NCBI GenBank assembly: GCA_020850755.1
Contig: JADZEB010000018.1
Location: 234,649 to 298,648, forward strand
Source of the DNA: Alphaproteobacteria bacterium
GTDB lineage: Bacteria; Pseudomonadota; Alphaproteobacteria; Acetobacterales; Acetobacteraceae
Length of the DNA: 64,000 bases
Direction: 5' to 3'
The notes beneath the pieces are model-generated. The model was not told the DNA's origin, did not search any database, and saw only the letters and a program-made list of their open reading frames with translations. Every line of letters starts with the position of its first letter. The stretch's first letter is position 1. A program made the translations under genes and the position numbers. Positions 55,741-64,000 of this stretch are shown here, piece by piece.

Positions 55741-55960
55741 CGCCGGCAGGCGCCAGCCGCGGCAAGCCGAGGGCCAGGCGGCGCGCGGCCATGCGTCACG
55801 CGCCGGGCAGGGGCGAGGCGGCGCGGGGGATTCGCCCCTGGCGCCGGGCGCGCGGCATGCAATATTAAGTGACCTGAGTGCATGCTCGCAGGCTGTCGCG
55901 CGGCGCCAAGGCGCCGCCCCGGCTGTGCGCTCGCCCCTGCTGCAGCCGATCGAGTGACCG

Positions 55961-56665
55961 ATGGCCCCGCCCGCCCAAGCCCCGCAGCCCGCAAGCCAGC
56001 CGCCCGAAACCAAGCCGCCGATGACCAACGGCATGATGGTGCTGCGCCTGATCCGCTTCACCGCGATCGGGCTGATCCTGATGCTCCTTGGCGCGCTCGG
56101 CTACATGCAATGGTTCCGCCCCGGCAGCCTCAGTCCCGACCGCGCCGGCGGCCTTGTCACCGCGGCCGAGATGCAGATCGGCGGCCCGTTCGCGCTGACC
56201 GACCATACCGGGCGTGCCGTGACGGATCAGACCTATCGCGGCCGCTGGATGGTGCTGTTCTTCGGCTTCACCCACTGCCCCGATGTGTGCCCGACCGAGC
56301 TTGCCACCGTGGCCGAGGCGCTGGGCGCCCTCGGCCCCGATGCCGGACGCGTCGCACCCCTGTTCGTCAGCATCGATCCCGAGCGCGACACGCCCGCGGC
56401 CCTGGCGCAGTATGTCACGCTCTATGATCCGCGCCTGACCGGGCTTACCGGCACGGCCGAGCAGGTCTCGGTGGCGGCGCGGGCCTATCGCGTCTTCTAC
56501 CGCAAGGTCGAGCCGCCCGGATCGAGCACCTACCTGATGGACCACTCGGCCCTGACCTACCTGATGGACCCGGACGGGCGGCTGGCGGCGATCTTCCGGC
56601 CGGGCACCACGGCAACCGACATGGCGGCGGCGATCAAGGCCCACATTGCGCGCCGTGGTGGTTGA
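55961..56665 (+). CDS. SCO1/SenC family copper chaperone
   Basis: The 234-residue protein has a Pro/Ala-rich start, one transmembrane helix (IRFTAIGLILMLLGALGYMQ) and a periplasmic thioredoxin fold with the copper-binding CxxxC in FTHCPDVCPTEL and the distal His in STYLMDHSALTYL. It delivers copper to the CuA site of cytochrome c oxidase or keeps its thiols reduced. It stands apart from any oxidase gene in this window. Confidence 0.93.
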   Translation: MAPPAQAPQPASQPPETKPPMTNGMMVLRLIRFTAIGLILMLLGALGYMQWFRPGSLSPDRAGGLVTAAEMQIGGPFALTDHTGRAVTDQTYRGRWMVLFFGFTHCPDVCPTELATVAEALGALGPDAGRVAPLFVSIDPERDTPAALAQYVTLYDPRLTGLTGTAEQVSVAARAYRVFYRKVEPPGSSTYLMDHSALTYLMDPDGRLAAIFRPGTTATDMAAAIKAHIARRGG

Positions 56666-56748
56666 GGCCGGTCCTGTCTCGCCGATCGCGGGCAGCCGCC
56701 TCCGAGAATCGCCTCGACGGGTCGCGCGGCATTTGACATAAATCTCGC

Positions 56749-57057
56749 ATGTCTTCTCCAGAGCCGAAAGACGGAGGCAGCCCCGTGGGGGATATGCTCC
56801 TCGACAAGGACGCGCCGGGTCGCTCGCCGCAGCGCTATACGCGGCGCTTGAGCGACAAGATCCTGATCGCCTTCCACAGTGCATGCGACCAGGCCGACTA
56901 CGAGGTGGCCGAGCGGCTGCTCCATATCCTGGAGATGATGCTCAACCGCCGCCCGATGCCGGCGGACAGCAACCGGCGCAAGAACATGGAAAGCCTGGTC
57001 GCCGCCTATGAGCGGCTCTGGCACTTGAAGCACCCGCACGCGGACGAGCAGCGCTAG
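56749..57057 (+). CDS. conserved hypothetical protein (Rhodospirillales type)
   Basis: The product of up to 102 residues is helical. It has the conserved-looking block GRSPQRYTRRLSDKILIAFH, ACDQADYEVAERLLHILEMM and SNRRKNMESLVAAYERLWHL. Nothing suggests a catalytic site or membrane segment. The ATG at 56749 is used, but a GTG at 56785, seven bases after GGAGG, fits the translation signal better. A TTGACA lies at 56733. The function is unknown. Confidence 0.75.
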   Translation: MSSPEPKDGGSPVGDMLLDKDAPGRSPQRYTRRLSDKILIAFHSACDQADYEVAERLLHILEMMLNRRPMPADSNRRKNMESLVAAYERLWHLKHPHADEQR

Positions 57058-57100
57058 GCCGCCCGATCGCCCCTCCATCCCGGGTGAGCGCGCCGCACCC

Positions 57101-58429
57101 ATGCCGCACGCGCCCGCGCCACAGGACGATCAAGCGAAGCAGACGGACGCCAAGGCGGGCGTGGCCCGCGACGCGGCGCCAGTGTCGCCCCGCGCATCGG
57201 AACGCCGCCGGCTGGTGGCGGCGCTGGCCTGCACACAGATTATCGGCTGGGGCACGACCTATTTCCTGCCCGCCGTGATCGGCCGCGCCATCCAGGACAG
57301 CCTCGGCATCTCGGCGGAGACGAGTTTCGCCGGTGTCACGGCGATGCTGCTGGTCGCCGCCGCGATCTCGGCGCCGACCGGGCGCTACCTCGACCGGCGT
57401 GGCGCGCGCGTGCCGCTGGTGGCGGGCTCGGTGCTGATCGGGGCGGGGCTTGTCCTGCTCGGGCTCGCGCGCGGGCCGGCTGCCTATTTCGCCGCCTGGG
57501 TGCTGTTCGGCCTGTCGATGCCGCTGGCCCTGTCCAATGCCGCCTATGCCGCGATCGTGCAGGCAAGCGGCGAAGGCGGCAGGCGCGCGGTGGCGACGCT
57601 GATGTTCTTCTCCGGCATGTCCTCGGCGATGTTCTGGCCGATCACCGGCTTCCTCGACAGCCTGCTGGGCTGGCGGATGGTGTGCTGGGCCTATGCGGCG
57701 GCGAACCTGCTCGTCTGCCTGCCGCTGCACTTCTGGCTGGTGCCGCGCCACCGGCCGCCACCGCTCGCGCCGAGCCGGGCCGCGCCGACCCGGGTCGCGC
57801 CCGCGGCGCCGCCGCCCAGTCCCGCCGCCGAGGCCGGGCCCTTGGCCCCGCGCACCCATCGCGCGGTGATGCTGCCGCTGGCGGCGATGCTGACCACCCA
57901 CGCCTTCCTGTCCTGGGGCTTGTCGCTGCATTTCATCCCGCTGTTCCAGGATCGCGGCCTGGCGCCGGCAACCGCGATCGCGCTCGCCTCGCTGGTCGGG
58001 ACCGCGCAGGTCGCCGCCCGCGCCGTCGAGATGCTGTTCCTGACCGGCACCACGCCCCTGCGCCTCGGGCTGGCCGCGCTCTGGGCCTTGCCGGGGGGCT
58101 TCGCCATCCTGGTCGCGGGCGGCGGCACGGTGGCGAGCACGCTCGCCTTCGTGCTGATCTATGGCGCCTGCAACGGGATCATCACCGTGGCACGCGCCAC
58201 CGTCCCGCTGTTCCTGTTCGGGCGCGAGGGCTATGCCGCGCGCATGGGCGTGCTGACCGTGCCGCAGAACATCGCCGCGGCGTTCTCGCCGCTGGTGTTC
58301 GCCGCCATCGCCGCCCGCGCGGCCCCGGTGGTGGCGCTCGGTTTCGGGCTGGTGGTGGCGCTGGCCGCGCTCGCCGCCGGCATCCTGCTGGCGCGAAGGG
58401 TGCTTCAAGCGCGCGCCGCCTCGGCCTAA
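57101..58429 (+). CDS. MFS transporter
   Basis: The 442-residue protein has twelve hydrophobic helices. The first contains ALACTQIIGWGTTYFLPAVI. The loop 2-3 motif is PTGRYLDRRGARVPL, and the central loop is long and Pro/Ala-rich. The WGTTYF start and ALSNAAYAAIV segment resemble the YbfB/OFA-like MFS branch. The solute cannot be inferred. It is followed by the threonine aldolase gene 89 bp later on the same strand. Confidence 0.88.
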   Translation: MPHAPAPQDDQAKQTDAKAGVARDAAPVSPRASERRRLVAALACTQIIGWGTTYFLPAVIGRAIQDSLGISAETSFAGVTAMLLVAAAISAPTGRYLDRRGARVPLVAGSVLIGAGLVLLGLARGPAAYFAAWVLFGLSMPLALSNAAYAAIVQASGEGGRRAVATLMFFSGMSSAMFWPITGFLDSLLGWRMVCWAYAAANLLVCLPLHFWLVPRHRPPPLAPSRAAPTRVAPAAPPPSPAAEAGPLAPRTHRAVMLPLAAMLTTHAFLSWGLSLHFIPLFQDRGLAPATAIALASLVGTAQVAARAVEMLFLTGTTPLRLGLAALWALPGGFAILVAGGGTVASTLAFVLIYGACNGIITVARATVPLFLFGREGYAARMGVLTVPQNIAAAFSPLVFAAIAARAAPVVALGFGLVVALAALAAGILLARRVLQARAASA

Positions 58430-58518
58430 TCTCCTGCCTCTGATCCTGCTGCCGGCCCCCGCCGGCCAGGGAGCCCGGACCGGCCCCGCCACGCCCACAC
58501 GCCAGGAGACGCGCCCCG

Positions 58519-59595
58519 ATGGCCCGCCCCAACACGCTGATCGATCTGCGCAGCGATACCGTGACCCGGCCCACCGCGGCGATGCAGGCCGCCATGGCCG
58601 CGGCCGAGCTGGGCGATGACGGGCTGGAGGGCGATCCCACCGTCCGCCGCCTGGAGGCGTTGGCGGCCGAGCGCACCGGCAAGGAAGCCGGCCTTTACGT
58701 CACCTCGGGCACGATGGGCAACCTGCTCGCGCTGCTCACCCATGCCGAGGGCGCGGCCGGCTCGATCGTCATGGAGCAGACCTGCCACATCATGCGGGTG
58801 GAGACGGGCGGCGTTTCGGTGCTGGCCGGCCTGTTGCCGATCTGCATCCCGGGCCAGCATGGCGCGATGCCGCTCGATGCGGTGGAACGCGCGATGCGCC
58901 CGAAAAGCGTCGGCGGCGGTTTCCAGACCCGGCTCGTCTCGGTCGAGACGACGCACAATGTCGCCGGCGGCTTCCCGCTGCCGCTCGACCACTTGGCGGC
59001 TGTCCGCGCCATCGCCGACCGCCACGGCGTGCCGGTGCATATCGACGGGGCACGCATCTTCAACGCCGCCGTGGCGCAGAAGGTAGGTGCGGCCGAGATC
59101 GCCCGCCATGCCGACAGCGTCACCTTCTGCATCTCGAAGGGGCTATCGGCGCCGGTGGGCTCGCTCCTGTGCGGCAGCCGCGACTTCATCGCCCGCGCCC
59201 GGCCCTATCGGCGCATGGTGGGCGGCAATATGCGCCAGTCGGGCGTGATCGCGGCCGCCGGCATCGTCGCGCTGGAGCAGATGGTCGAGCGCCTGGCCGA
59301 GGACCATGCGCGCGCAAGCGCGCTCGCCAAGGGTCTGCACGCGATCGATCCGCGTTTCGTTGACCCCGCGCTCTGCCCCACCAATATCGTGCGCATGAAC
59401 ACGGCGCATACCGGCATGTCGGCCTTCGACTTCGCCGACCAGCTCAAGGCCGAAGGCATCTGGTGCGGTCCATACGCGGACGATGTGATCCGCTTCGTCA
59501 CCAACCGCCATATCGACGAGGCCGCCGTGGCGGCCGCCATCGCCGCCGTGGAGCGCGTGTTCGCGCGCGCCCGGGCGGGCCGCAAGTCCGCCTGA
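58519..59595 (+). CDS. ltaE: threonine aldolase family protein
   Basis: This PLP enzyme of fold type I cleaves threonine or allo-threonine to glycine and acetaldehyde. The 358-residue product has IDLRSDTVTRPTAAMQAAM, TSGTMGNLLALLTH, HIDGARIFNAAVAQ and the PLP-lysine in VTFCISKGLSAPVGSLLCG. AGGAG precedes the ATG. It is the first gene of a run with the ICL/PEP-mutase lyase and the LeuCD-like pair, so a related beta-hydroxy acid could be the real substrate. Confidence 0.9.
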   Translation: MARPNTLIDLRSDTVTRPTAAMQAAMAAAELGDDGLEGDPTVRRLEALAAERTGKEAGLYVTSGTMGNLLALLTHAEGAAGSIVMEQTCHIMRVETGGVSVLAGLLPICIPGQHGAMPLDAVERAMRPKSVGGGFQTRLVSVETTHNVAGGFPLPLDHLAAVRAIADRHGVPVHIDGARIFNAAVAQKVGAAEIARHADSVTFCISKGLSAPVGSLLCGSRDFIARARPYRRMVGGNMRQSGVIAAAGIVALEQMVERLAEDHARASALAKGLHAIDPRFVDPALCPTNIVRMNTAHTGMSAFDFADQLKAEGIWCGPYADDVIRFVTNRHIDEAAVAAAIAAVERVFARARAGRKSA

Positions 59596-59658
59596 GGGCG
59601 CGGGCGCAGGAGCGCACCCGCACCCGGCCGCCATACCGCAACAGGAGAGATCATCGAC

Positions 59659-60546
59659 ATGCGAGCCACCACCAGACTGCGCCAGCTCATCGGCCAGGGC
59701 CGCTGCATCATGGCGCCCGGCGTTGCCGATTGCGTGATGGCGCGCCTTGTCGCCGCCGAGGGATTCGAGGCGGTCTACATGACCGGCAACGGCACCGCCG
59801 CGACCCGGCTCGGCCAGCCCGATATCGGGCTGATGACCCAGACCGAGATGGTCGACAATGCCACGCGCATCGCGGACGCCGCCGGCATTCCCCTGATCGC
59901 CGATGCCGATGACGGCTATGGCAACCCGCTCAATGTCCGGCGCACCATCCGCCTCTACGAGCGCGCGGGCGTGGCCGGTGTGCATATCGAGGACCAGATG
60001 TCGCCCAAGCGCTGCGGGCACATGAGCGGCAAGCGCCTGGTCTCGGCCAAGGACATGGCGGCCAAGGTGCAGGCGGCCAAGGACGCGCAGCAGGACAGCG
60101 ATTTCATCGTCATCGCGCGGACCGACGCGATCGCGGTGGAGGGGCTCTCCGCCGCGCTCGACCGCGCCGAGATGTATATCGAGGCCGGCGCCGACATGGT
60201 GTTCGTCGAGGCGCCGAAATCGCGCGAGGAGATCCAGAAGATCTCCGACACGCTGTGCCGCCCGCAGGTCTTCAACATGTCGACCAGCGGCAAGACGCCG
60301 CACCTGCCGATCGACGAGATGGGCCGGCTCGGCTTCCGCATCGCGATCTATCCGAACTATGTGCTCTATGCCGCGATCGTGGGCGCGCGCGGGCTGTTGC
60401 GCCGCCTCAAGCAGAGCGGCACCACCGAGGGCCTGAAGGACGGACTGCCGAGCTTCGCCGAGTTCAACGACCTGCTCGGCATGAAGGAGGTGCAGGCACT
60501 GGAAGCGCGCTACGCGGTGCCCGAGGAAGCGAGGGCCGGGTCATGA
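59659..60546 (+). CDS. isocitrate lyase/PEP mutase family lyase (methylisocitrate or dimethylmalate lyase-like)
   Basis: The 295-residue barrel protein has LIADADDGYGNPLNVRRTI (Mg2+ ligands), HIEDQMSPKRCGHMSGKRL with the catalytic KRCGH, DFIVIARTDAIAVEGL and VFVEAPKSREEI. The family includes PrpB, oxaloacetate decarboxylase and 2,3-dimethylmalate lyase. AGGAGAG precedes the ATG. Its TGA overlaps the ATG of the LeuC-like gene, so it is translated with it. That partner and the odd LeuCD sequences favour a C-C lyase acting on a malate-type acid; the substrate is open. Confidence 0.88.
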   Translation: MRATTRLRQLIGQGRCIMAPGVADCVMARLVAAEGFEAVYMTGNGTAATRLGQPDIGLMTQTEMVDNATRIADAAGIPLIADADDGYGNPLNVRRTIRLYERAGVAGVHIEDQMSPKRCGHMSGKRLVSAKDMAAKVQAAKDAQQDSDFIVIARTDAIAVEGLSAALDRAEMYIEAGADMVFVEAPKSREEIQKISDTLCRPQVFNMSTSGKTPHLPIDEMGRLGFRIAIYPNYVLYAAIVGARGLLRRLKQSGTTEGLKDGLPSFAEFNDLLGMKEVQALEARYAVPEEARAGS

Positions 60547-61943
60547 GCGCACCGCGCACGCTGTTCGAGAAGGTCTGGGCGCGGCACGAGATTCTGAAGG
60601 GACCGGATGGCGATTCGCTCCTGTTCGTCGATCGCCACTACGCGCACGAGGGCAGCTTCCACGCCTTCAACGCGCTGCGCAAGGCGGGGCTGAAGGTGCG
60701 CCGCCCCGACCTCACCACCGGCATCTACGACCATTACGTGCCGACCGATGCCGCGCGCACGCCGGCCTCGGCCGAGATCGGCGACATGATCACGCTGTTC
60801 GGCCGCAACGTGGCCGAGCAGGGCATCCGCGCCTATGCGCCGGGCGATCCGCACCAGGGCATCGTGCATGTGGTGGGCCCCGAGCTGGGCGAGACCCTGC
60901 CCGGCTTCCTGATCGTCTGCGGCGACAGCCACACCGCGACCCACGGCGCCTTCGGCGCGCTCGCCTTCGGCATCGGCGCTTCCGAGGTCGCGCATGTGCT
61001 GGCAACCCAGACCATCTGGCAGGTGCGGCCCAGGCTTCTGCGCATCTCGGTGGAGGGGCGGCTCGGCGCCGGCGTCACGGCCAAGGACGTGATCCTGGCG
61101 GTGATCGCGCGCTTCGGCGCCAATGTCGGGCTCGGCCACGCGATCGAGTTCGCGGGTTCCGCCATCCGCGGCCTGACCATGGAAGGGCGGATGACCGTGT
61201 GCAACATGGCGATCGAGGCCGGCTCGCGCACCGGCCAGATCGCGCCCGACGACACGACCTTCGCCTGGCTGGCCGGGCGCGAGAAGGCGCCCAAGGGTGC
61301 GCTGTGGGACAAGGCGGTGGCCCATTGGCGCAGCCTGCCCACCGACGAGGGCGCGCGCTTCGATCGCGACCTTTCGCTCGATGCCTCGGCGCTCGCGCCG
61401 ATGGTGACCTGGGGCACGAGCCCGGAGGAGGCGCTGCCGATCACCGATCGCGTGCCCGACCCGGCCGCCGCGCCCGACGCGGCGCGCAAGGCCGCCTGGG
61501 CGAAAAGCCTCGACTATATGGGGCTCAAGCCCGGCATGGCGCTCGACGGGATCGCGGTCGACCGCGTCTTCATCGGCTCCTGCACCAATGCGCGGATCGA
61601 GGATCTGCGCGCCGCCGCCGCGGTGGTGAAGGGGCGCAAGGCGGTGGTGCCGGCCTGGGTGTCGTCCGGGTCCACCGCGGTGAAGCTCCAGGCCGAGGCC
61701 GAGGGGCTGGACCGCATCTTCACCGCCGCCGGCTTCGAGTGGCGCGAGAGCGGCTGCTCGATGTGCGTCGGCATCAATGGCGATCTGTTGAAGCCGGGCG
61801 AGCGCTCGGCCTCGACCACCAACCGCAACTTCGTCGGGCGCCAGGGGCCCGGCGCGCGCACGCATCTGGTTTCGCCCGCCATGGCCGCGGCCGCCGCCGT
61901 GACCGGTCGGCTCACCGACGTGCGCAAGCTCGCGGCCAACTAG
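60543..61943 (+). CDS. aconitase-family hydratase large subunit, LeuC-like (divergent)
   Basis: The 466-residue protein has three cluster cysteines, in FIGSCTNARIED and GCSMCVGING, so it should hold a 4Fe-4S cluster and isomerise or dehydrate a hydroxy-acid. Compared with canonical LeuC, the early motif reads RHYAHEGSFHAFNALR rather than HEVTSPQAF, and DHYVPT replaces DHNVPT. It overlaps the lyase gene (ATGA) and is 15 bp from its small-subunit partner. 3-Isopropylmalate is possible, but 2,3-dimethylmalate or another methyl-malate is at least as likely. Confidence 0.85.
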   Translation: MSAPRTLFEKVWARHEILKGPDGDSLLFVDRHYAHEGSFHAFNALRKAGLKVRRPDLTTGIYDHYVPTDAARTPASAEIGDMITLFGRNVAEQGIRAYAPGDPHQGIVHVVGPELGETLPGFLIVCGDSHTATHGAFGALAFGIGASEVAHVLATQTIWQVRPRLLRISVEGRLGAGVTAKDVILAVIARFGANVGLGHAIEFAGSAIRGLTMEGRMTVCNMAIEAGSRTGQIAPDDTTFAWLAGREKAPKGALWDKAVAHWRSLPTDEGARFDRDLSLDASALAPMVTWGTSPEEALPITDRVPDPAAAPDAARKAAWAKSLDYMGLKPGMALDGIAVDRVFIGSCTNARIEDLRAAAAVVKGRKAVVPAWVSSGSTAVKLQAEAEGLDRIFTAAGFEWRESGCSMCVGINGDLLKPGERSASTTNRNFVGRQGPGARTHLVSPAMAAAAAVTGRLTDVRKLAAN

Positions 61944-61958
61944 GCAGGAGGGCCGATC

Positions 61959-62570
61959 ATGGCAATGCAGCCTTTCACCGCACTCGACGCCGTCGCGGCG
62001 CCGATGCCCACCCCCAACATCGACACCGACCAGATCCTGCCGGCGCGCTTCCTCAAGAAGCCGCTCGGGCCGGGCTACGACAAATACGGCTTCGCCGATC
62101 TGCGCTTCGATGCGGCGGGCAACGAGAAGCCCGATTTCGTGCTGAACAATCCGCCCTATCGCGGGGCGGGGATCATCGTCGCGGCGCGCAACTTCGCCAC
62201 CGGCTCCTCGCGCGAGGCGGCGGTCTATGCGCTGCTGGCGCTCGGCGTGCGATGCGTCATCGCGCCGAGCTTCGGCGACATCTTCTATTCCAACAGCACC
62301 AAGAACGGGCTCCTGCCGGTGATCCTGCCGGAGGAGGCGGTGAACCGGCTGCTGGCGCTGCTGGCCGGGAAGCCGGGCACGAAGCTTGCGGTCGATCTCG
62401 CGGCGCAGACGGTGACGGGGCCGGGCGATCTCGCCTTCCGTTTCGAGATCGACGCCTCGCGCAAGATGCGTCTGCTCGAAGGGCTCGACGACATCCAGCT
62501 GACGCTGAAATACCGCCCCGAGATCGAGGCCTTCGAGCGCGCCTACGCCGCCGCGCCCTTCGGCGCCTGA
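61959..62570 (+). CDS. aconitase-family hydratase small subunit, LeuD-like (divergent)
   Basis: The 203-residue swivel-domain protein has NIDTDQILPARFLKKPL, NFATGSSREAAVYALLALGV and APSFGDIFYSNSTKNGLLPV. Canonical LeuD has GCGSSREHAPWAL; here the Cys-Gly and His-Ala-Pro-Trp are changed, in a loop that contacts substrate. GGAGG precedes the ATG. It is the partner of the LeuC-like subunit and the last gene before a strong terminator. Confidence 0.85.
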   Translation: MAMQPFTALDAVAAPMPTPNIDTDQILPARFLKKPLGPGYDKYGFADLRFDAAGNEKPDFVLNNPPYRGAGIIVAARNFATGSSREAAVYALLALGVRCVIAPSFGDIFYSNSTKNGLLPVILPEEAVNRLLALLAGKPGTKLAVDLAAQTVTGPGDLAFRFEIDASRKMRLLEGLDDIQLTLKYRPEIEAFERAYAAAPFGA

Positions 62571-62590
62571 GCCGCGCCGCGGAAAAACGA

Positions 62591-62620
62591 AACGGCGGAG
62601 GGGATCGCCCCTCCGCCGTT
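62591..62620 (+). terminator. Rho-independent-like hairpin after the LeuD-like gene
   Basis: AACGGCGGAGGGG (62591-62603) and CCCCTCCGCCGTT (62608-62620) pair perfectly over 13 bp around ATCG, 20 bp after the stop. AAAAACG precedes it. It lies between convergent genes and could serve both directions. Confidence 0.85.
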
Positions 62621-62703
62621 CGCCTGTCCTGTAGTTGCAGGTCCGGCCCGGCTGGCTGGACCTTCTATCGCGGGTAAAGCCTGCGTGATCCGGTGCGGCG
62701 GCC

Positions 62704-63252
62704 CTACTTGCCGGCGGCGGCCTGCGGCGCACGCTCCGAGATGAACAGGGTCGCGCGCACGGTGCGGCCACGCTCGAAGGTGCCGACCCAGATGTTGTAG
62801 TTGCCGACGATGCCCGGATCGAACACGACCATCGGGTTCTCGCCCATAGAACCGCCGGCATCGTCGTTGCAGTACCAGCGATTGTCGGGAGCGTTGATCC
62901 CCAGCGTGGTGTCGGCCGGCGCCTGGACGTAGATGTAGAACTTGTACTGGGTGCGCTGGCCCGGCTGCATCTGGCCCTGCGCGTTCGAGAAGTTGATGTC
63001 CACGTCCGGCTGGCGGGCATTGACGAAGCCGGCACAGTCGCGGCCGGTGTTGCCCGGCACCTGGTCGTTGCCGCCGGCCTCGACCTGCACGCGTACCGGA
63101 TCGGGCTCGAAGCCGGAGCGGAGATTCTGGGTGCCGTAGAGTGGCTGGGCTTCCCAGTTGAGCCGGACCTGGGCATCTGCGGGCGCGCTCGCGATGGACA
63201 GCGCGACCGTAGCAACGGCTCCGGCCAGCGCCAGGCGGGAAAGGAATGACAT
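62704..63252 (-). CDS. secreted beta-sandwich protein, PPC-like
   Basis: The 182-residue protein has a clear signal peptide (MSFLSRLALAGAVATVALSI, cleavage after ADA). Its mature part is rich in beta strands: VRLNWEAQPLYGTQNLRSGF, TQYKFYIYVQAPADTTLGIN, and GNYNIWVGTFERGRTVRATL near the end, which resembles bacterial pre-peptidase C-terminal (PPC-like) domains. Two cysteines (CAGF, WYCND) may pair in the periplasm. AAGGAG precedes the ATG. A possible promoter (TTGATT, 17 bp, GATGAT) lies at 63294-63322. No catalytic site is visible. Confidence 0.8.
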   Translation of the reverse strand: MSFLSRLALAGAVATVALSIASAPADAQVRLNWEAQPLYGTQNLRSGFEPDPVRVQVEAGGNDQVPGNTGRDCAGFVNARQPDVDINFSNAQGQMQPGQRTQYKFYIYVQAPADTTLGINAPDNRWYCNDDAGGSMGENPMVVFDPGIVGNYNIWVGTFERGRTVRATLFISERAPQAAAGK

Positions 63253-63318
63253 GAGGGGGCTCCTTGGCAGTGGGTCCCGCGCGGGACCTGGGAATCATCC
63301 TACGGCGCGGATGGTTAA

Positions 63319-64000
63319 TCAACGTTTCCTTGTCGATTCGGTTCCCGAATCGGGCCGCCTTTCGCCGCGTGCAAGGCTGGTGCCAAGCGCCGCGCCATGG
63401 CGCAGCACGGCCTCGGCCGCGGCGGTGTAGCCCGCCGCGTCGGCCGGATGCAGGACCAGGCCGGGCAGCAGCCGGCACGGACCGCGCGCACCTTTCGTGC
63501 CCCGCAGCAGCACGCGGCCTGCCTCCTGTCCCGCGCGCGGCCAGACCGGCAGCACCAGGATGCCGCCGCAGCCTGCGGCGCGCAGCGCTGCCAGCGCCTC
63601 GTCCAGCCGGTCGGCGCGATGGACCAGGCACAGCGTGCCGCCCGGGCGCAGCGGCCGCGCCAACGCGGCCAGCCAGGACGCCAGCGGCACCTCGGTCGAT
63701 TCGCGATCGGCGGCGGCACGGCGCGCCTCGGGCGAGGCGGTGCCCGCGTCCGGGCCGTGATGCGGAGGGTTGGTCATGGCATGCTCGAACGGCCCGAGGC
63801 GGGCCAGCATCCGCCGCGCCGCATCGCTGCCGAGCGCGCCGGCGCGGGCGGCGAGCCGCACCGCCCGCCCGCCGGCCATCCCGGCGCGCGCGGCATTGTC
63901 GGCGGCGAGCGCGGCGAGCGCCGGATCGCGCTCGATGCCGGTCACCCGCGCCCCCGGCACGCGGGCGAGCAGGCAGAGCGCGGCCGCGCCCGCGCCTATC
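63319..64000 (-). CDS. TrmN6-like methyltransferase (5' end cut off by the window edge)
   Basis: The visible 227 residues start inside the SAM motif I (IGAGAAALCLLARVPGARVT, then GIERDP). The catalytic NPPHH tetrad lies in HAMTNPPHHGPDAG, and the late strands include GGTLCLVHRADRLDEALAAL and LLPGLVLHPADAAGYTAAAE. NPP(F/Y/H) plus the hydrophobic tail is the mark of TrmN6/YfiC-type enzymes, which make m6A37 in tRNA-Val. The coding frame continues past 64000, so the N-terminus is not seen. Confidence 0.85.
   Translation of the reverse strand, partial: IGAGAAALCLLARVPGARVTGIERDPALAALAADNAARAGMAGGRAVRLAARAGALGSDAARRMLARLGPFEHAMTNPPHHGPDAGTASPEARRAAADRESTEVPLASWLAALARPLRPGGTLCLVHRADRLDEALAALRAAGCGGILVLPVWPRAGQEAGRVLLRGTKGARGPCRLLPGLVLHPADAAGYTAAAEAVLRHGAALGTSLARGERRPDSGTESTRKR

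Noticed and set aside
60510..63215. 901-residue minus-strand open frame opposite the LeuCD-like genes
   Set aside because: It covers three well-supported genes and shows only antisense-type composition.

Overview
The window is very GC-rich DNA (roughly 70% G+C by eye) from an alphaproteobacterium. A member of Rhodospirillales, probably Acetobacteraceae-like, fits best. The pointers are the DUF6111 and DUF1285 proteins, a PetP-type MarR gene next to ilvE, a phasin with its own regulator, a BigR-type sulfide regulon and an NrdAB pair without ATP-cones. The genus is an inference. It looks like a chromosomal core region: no insertion sequence, prophage, CRISPR array, tRNA or rRNA was seen.

Layout. 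1-6903 (minus): a MoxR / DUF58 / BatA-DUF4159 / vWA-membrane operon cut by the left edge. 7094-9578 (plus): DUF1285, a Nudix CoA pyrophosphatase, DUF6111 and a GNAT. 9710-12257 (minus): ychF, pth, rplY. 12738-15641: a large DUF2339 membrane protein. 15657-17851 (minus): histidine phosphatase, GST, prs. 18103-22574: two related lipoproteins with unusual repeats and a small Arg/Gly-rich secreted protein. 22738-25494 (minus): pgeF, a MidA-type methyltransferase, lgt. 25689-26518: two unrecognised genes. 26755-28851: a two-component system. 28974-31214 (minus): a phasin, a Cro-like/TetR fusion regulator and a DUF1761 protein. 31620-33718 (minus): proC, YbjN, ubiK. 33936-39239: hldD, a PetP-like MarR gene, ilvE, a GT39 glycosyltransferase and NAD kinase. 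39968-48218 (plus): ppx/gppA, rlmE, guaB, HAD, rsmB-like, GNAT, guaA. 48683-51293: a BigR-type persulfide regulon. 51478-55740: a NIPSNAP protein and nrdAB with NrdR boxes. 55961-58429: a SCO protein, a conserved hypothetical and an MFS transporter. 58519-62570: threonine aldolase, an ICL/PEP-mutase lyase and divergent LeuC/LeuD homologues. The right edge holds a secreted protein and a partial TrmN6-like methyltransferase.

Two features run through the window. First, a ~130-bp intergenic element made of two palindromes occurs three times (9584, 41929, 51341). Each time the same end abuts, and spells, the TAG stop codon of the neighbouring gene. Second, short tandem repeats of 8-27 bp are unusually frequent. 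They sit in intergenic gaps, across stop codons (22561, 54318, 34925) and inside coding sequence (a lipoprotein signal peptide, the Pth tail, the GT39 N-terminus).

Readable regulation includes paired NrdR boxes before nrdA, a -35/-10 with an AT-rich operator before the persulfide dioxygenase, palindromes before the phasin and its regulator, and an inverted repeat between the MarR gene and ilvE.
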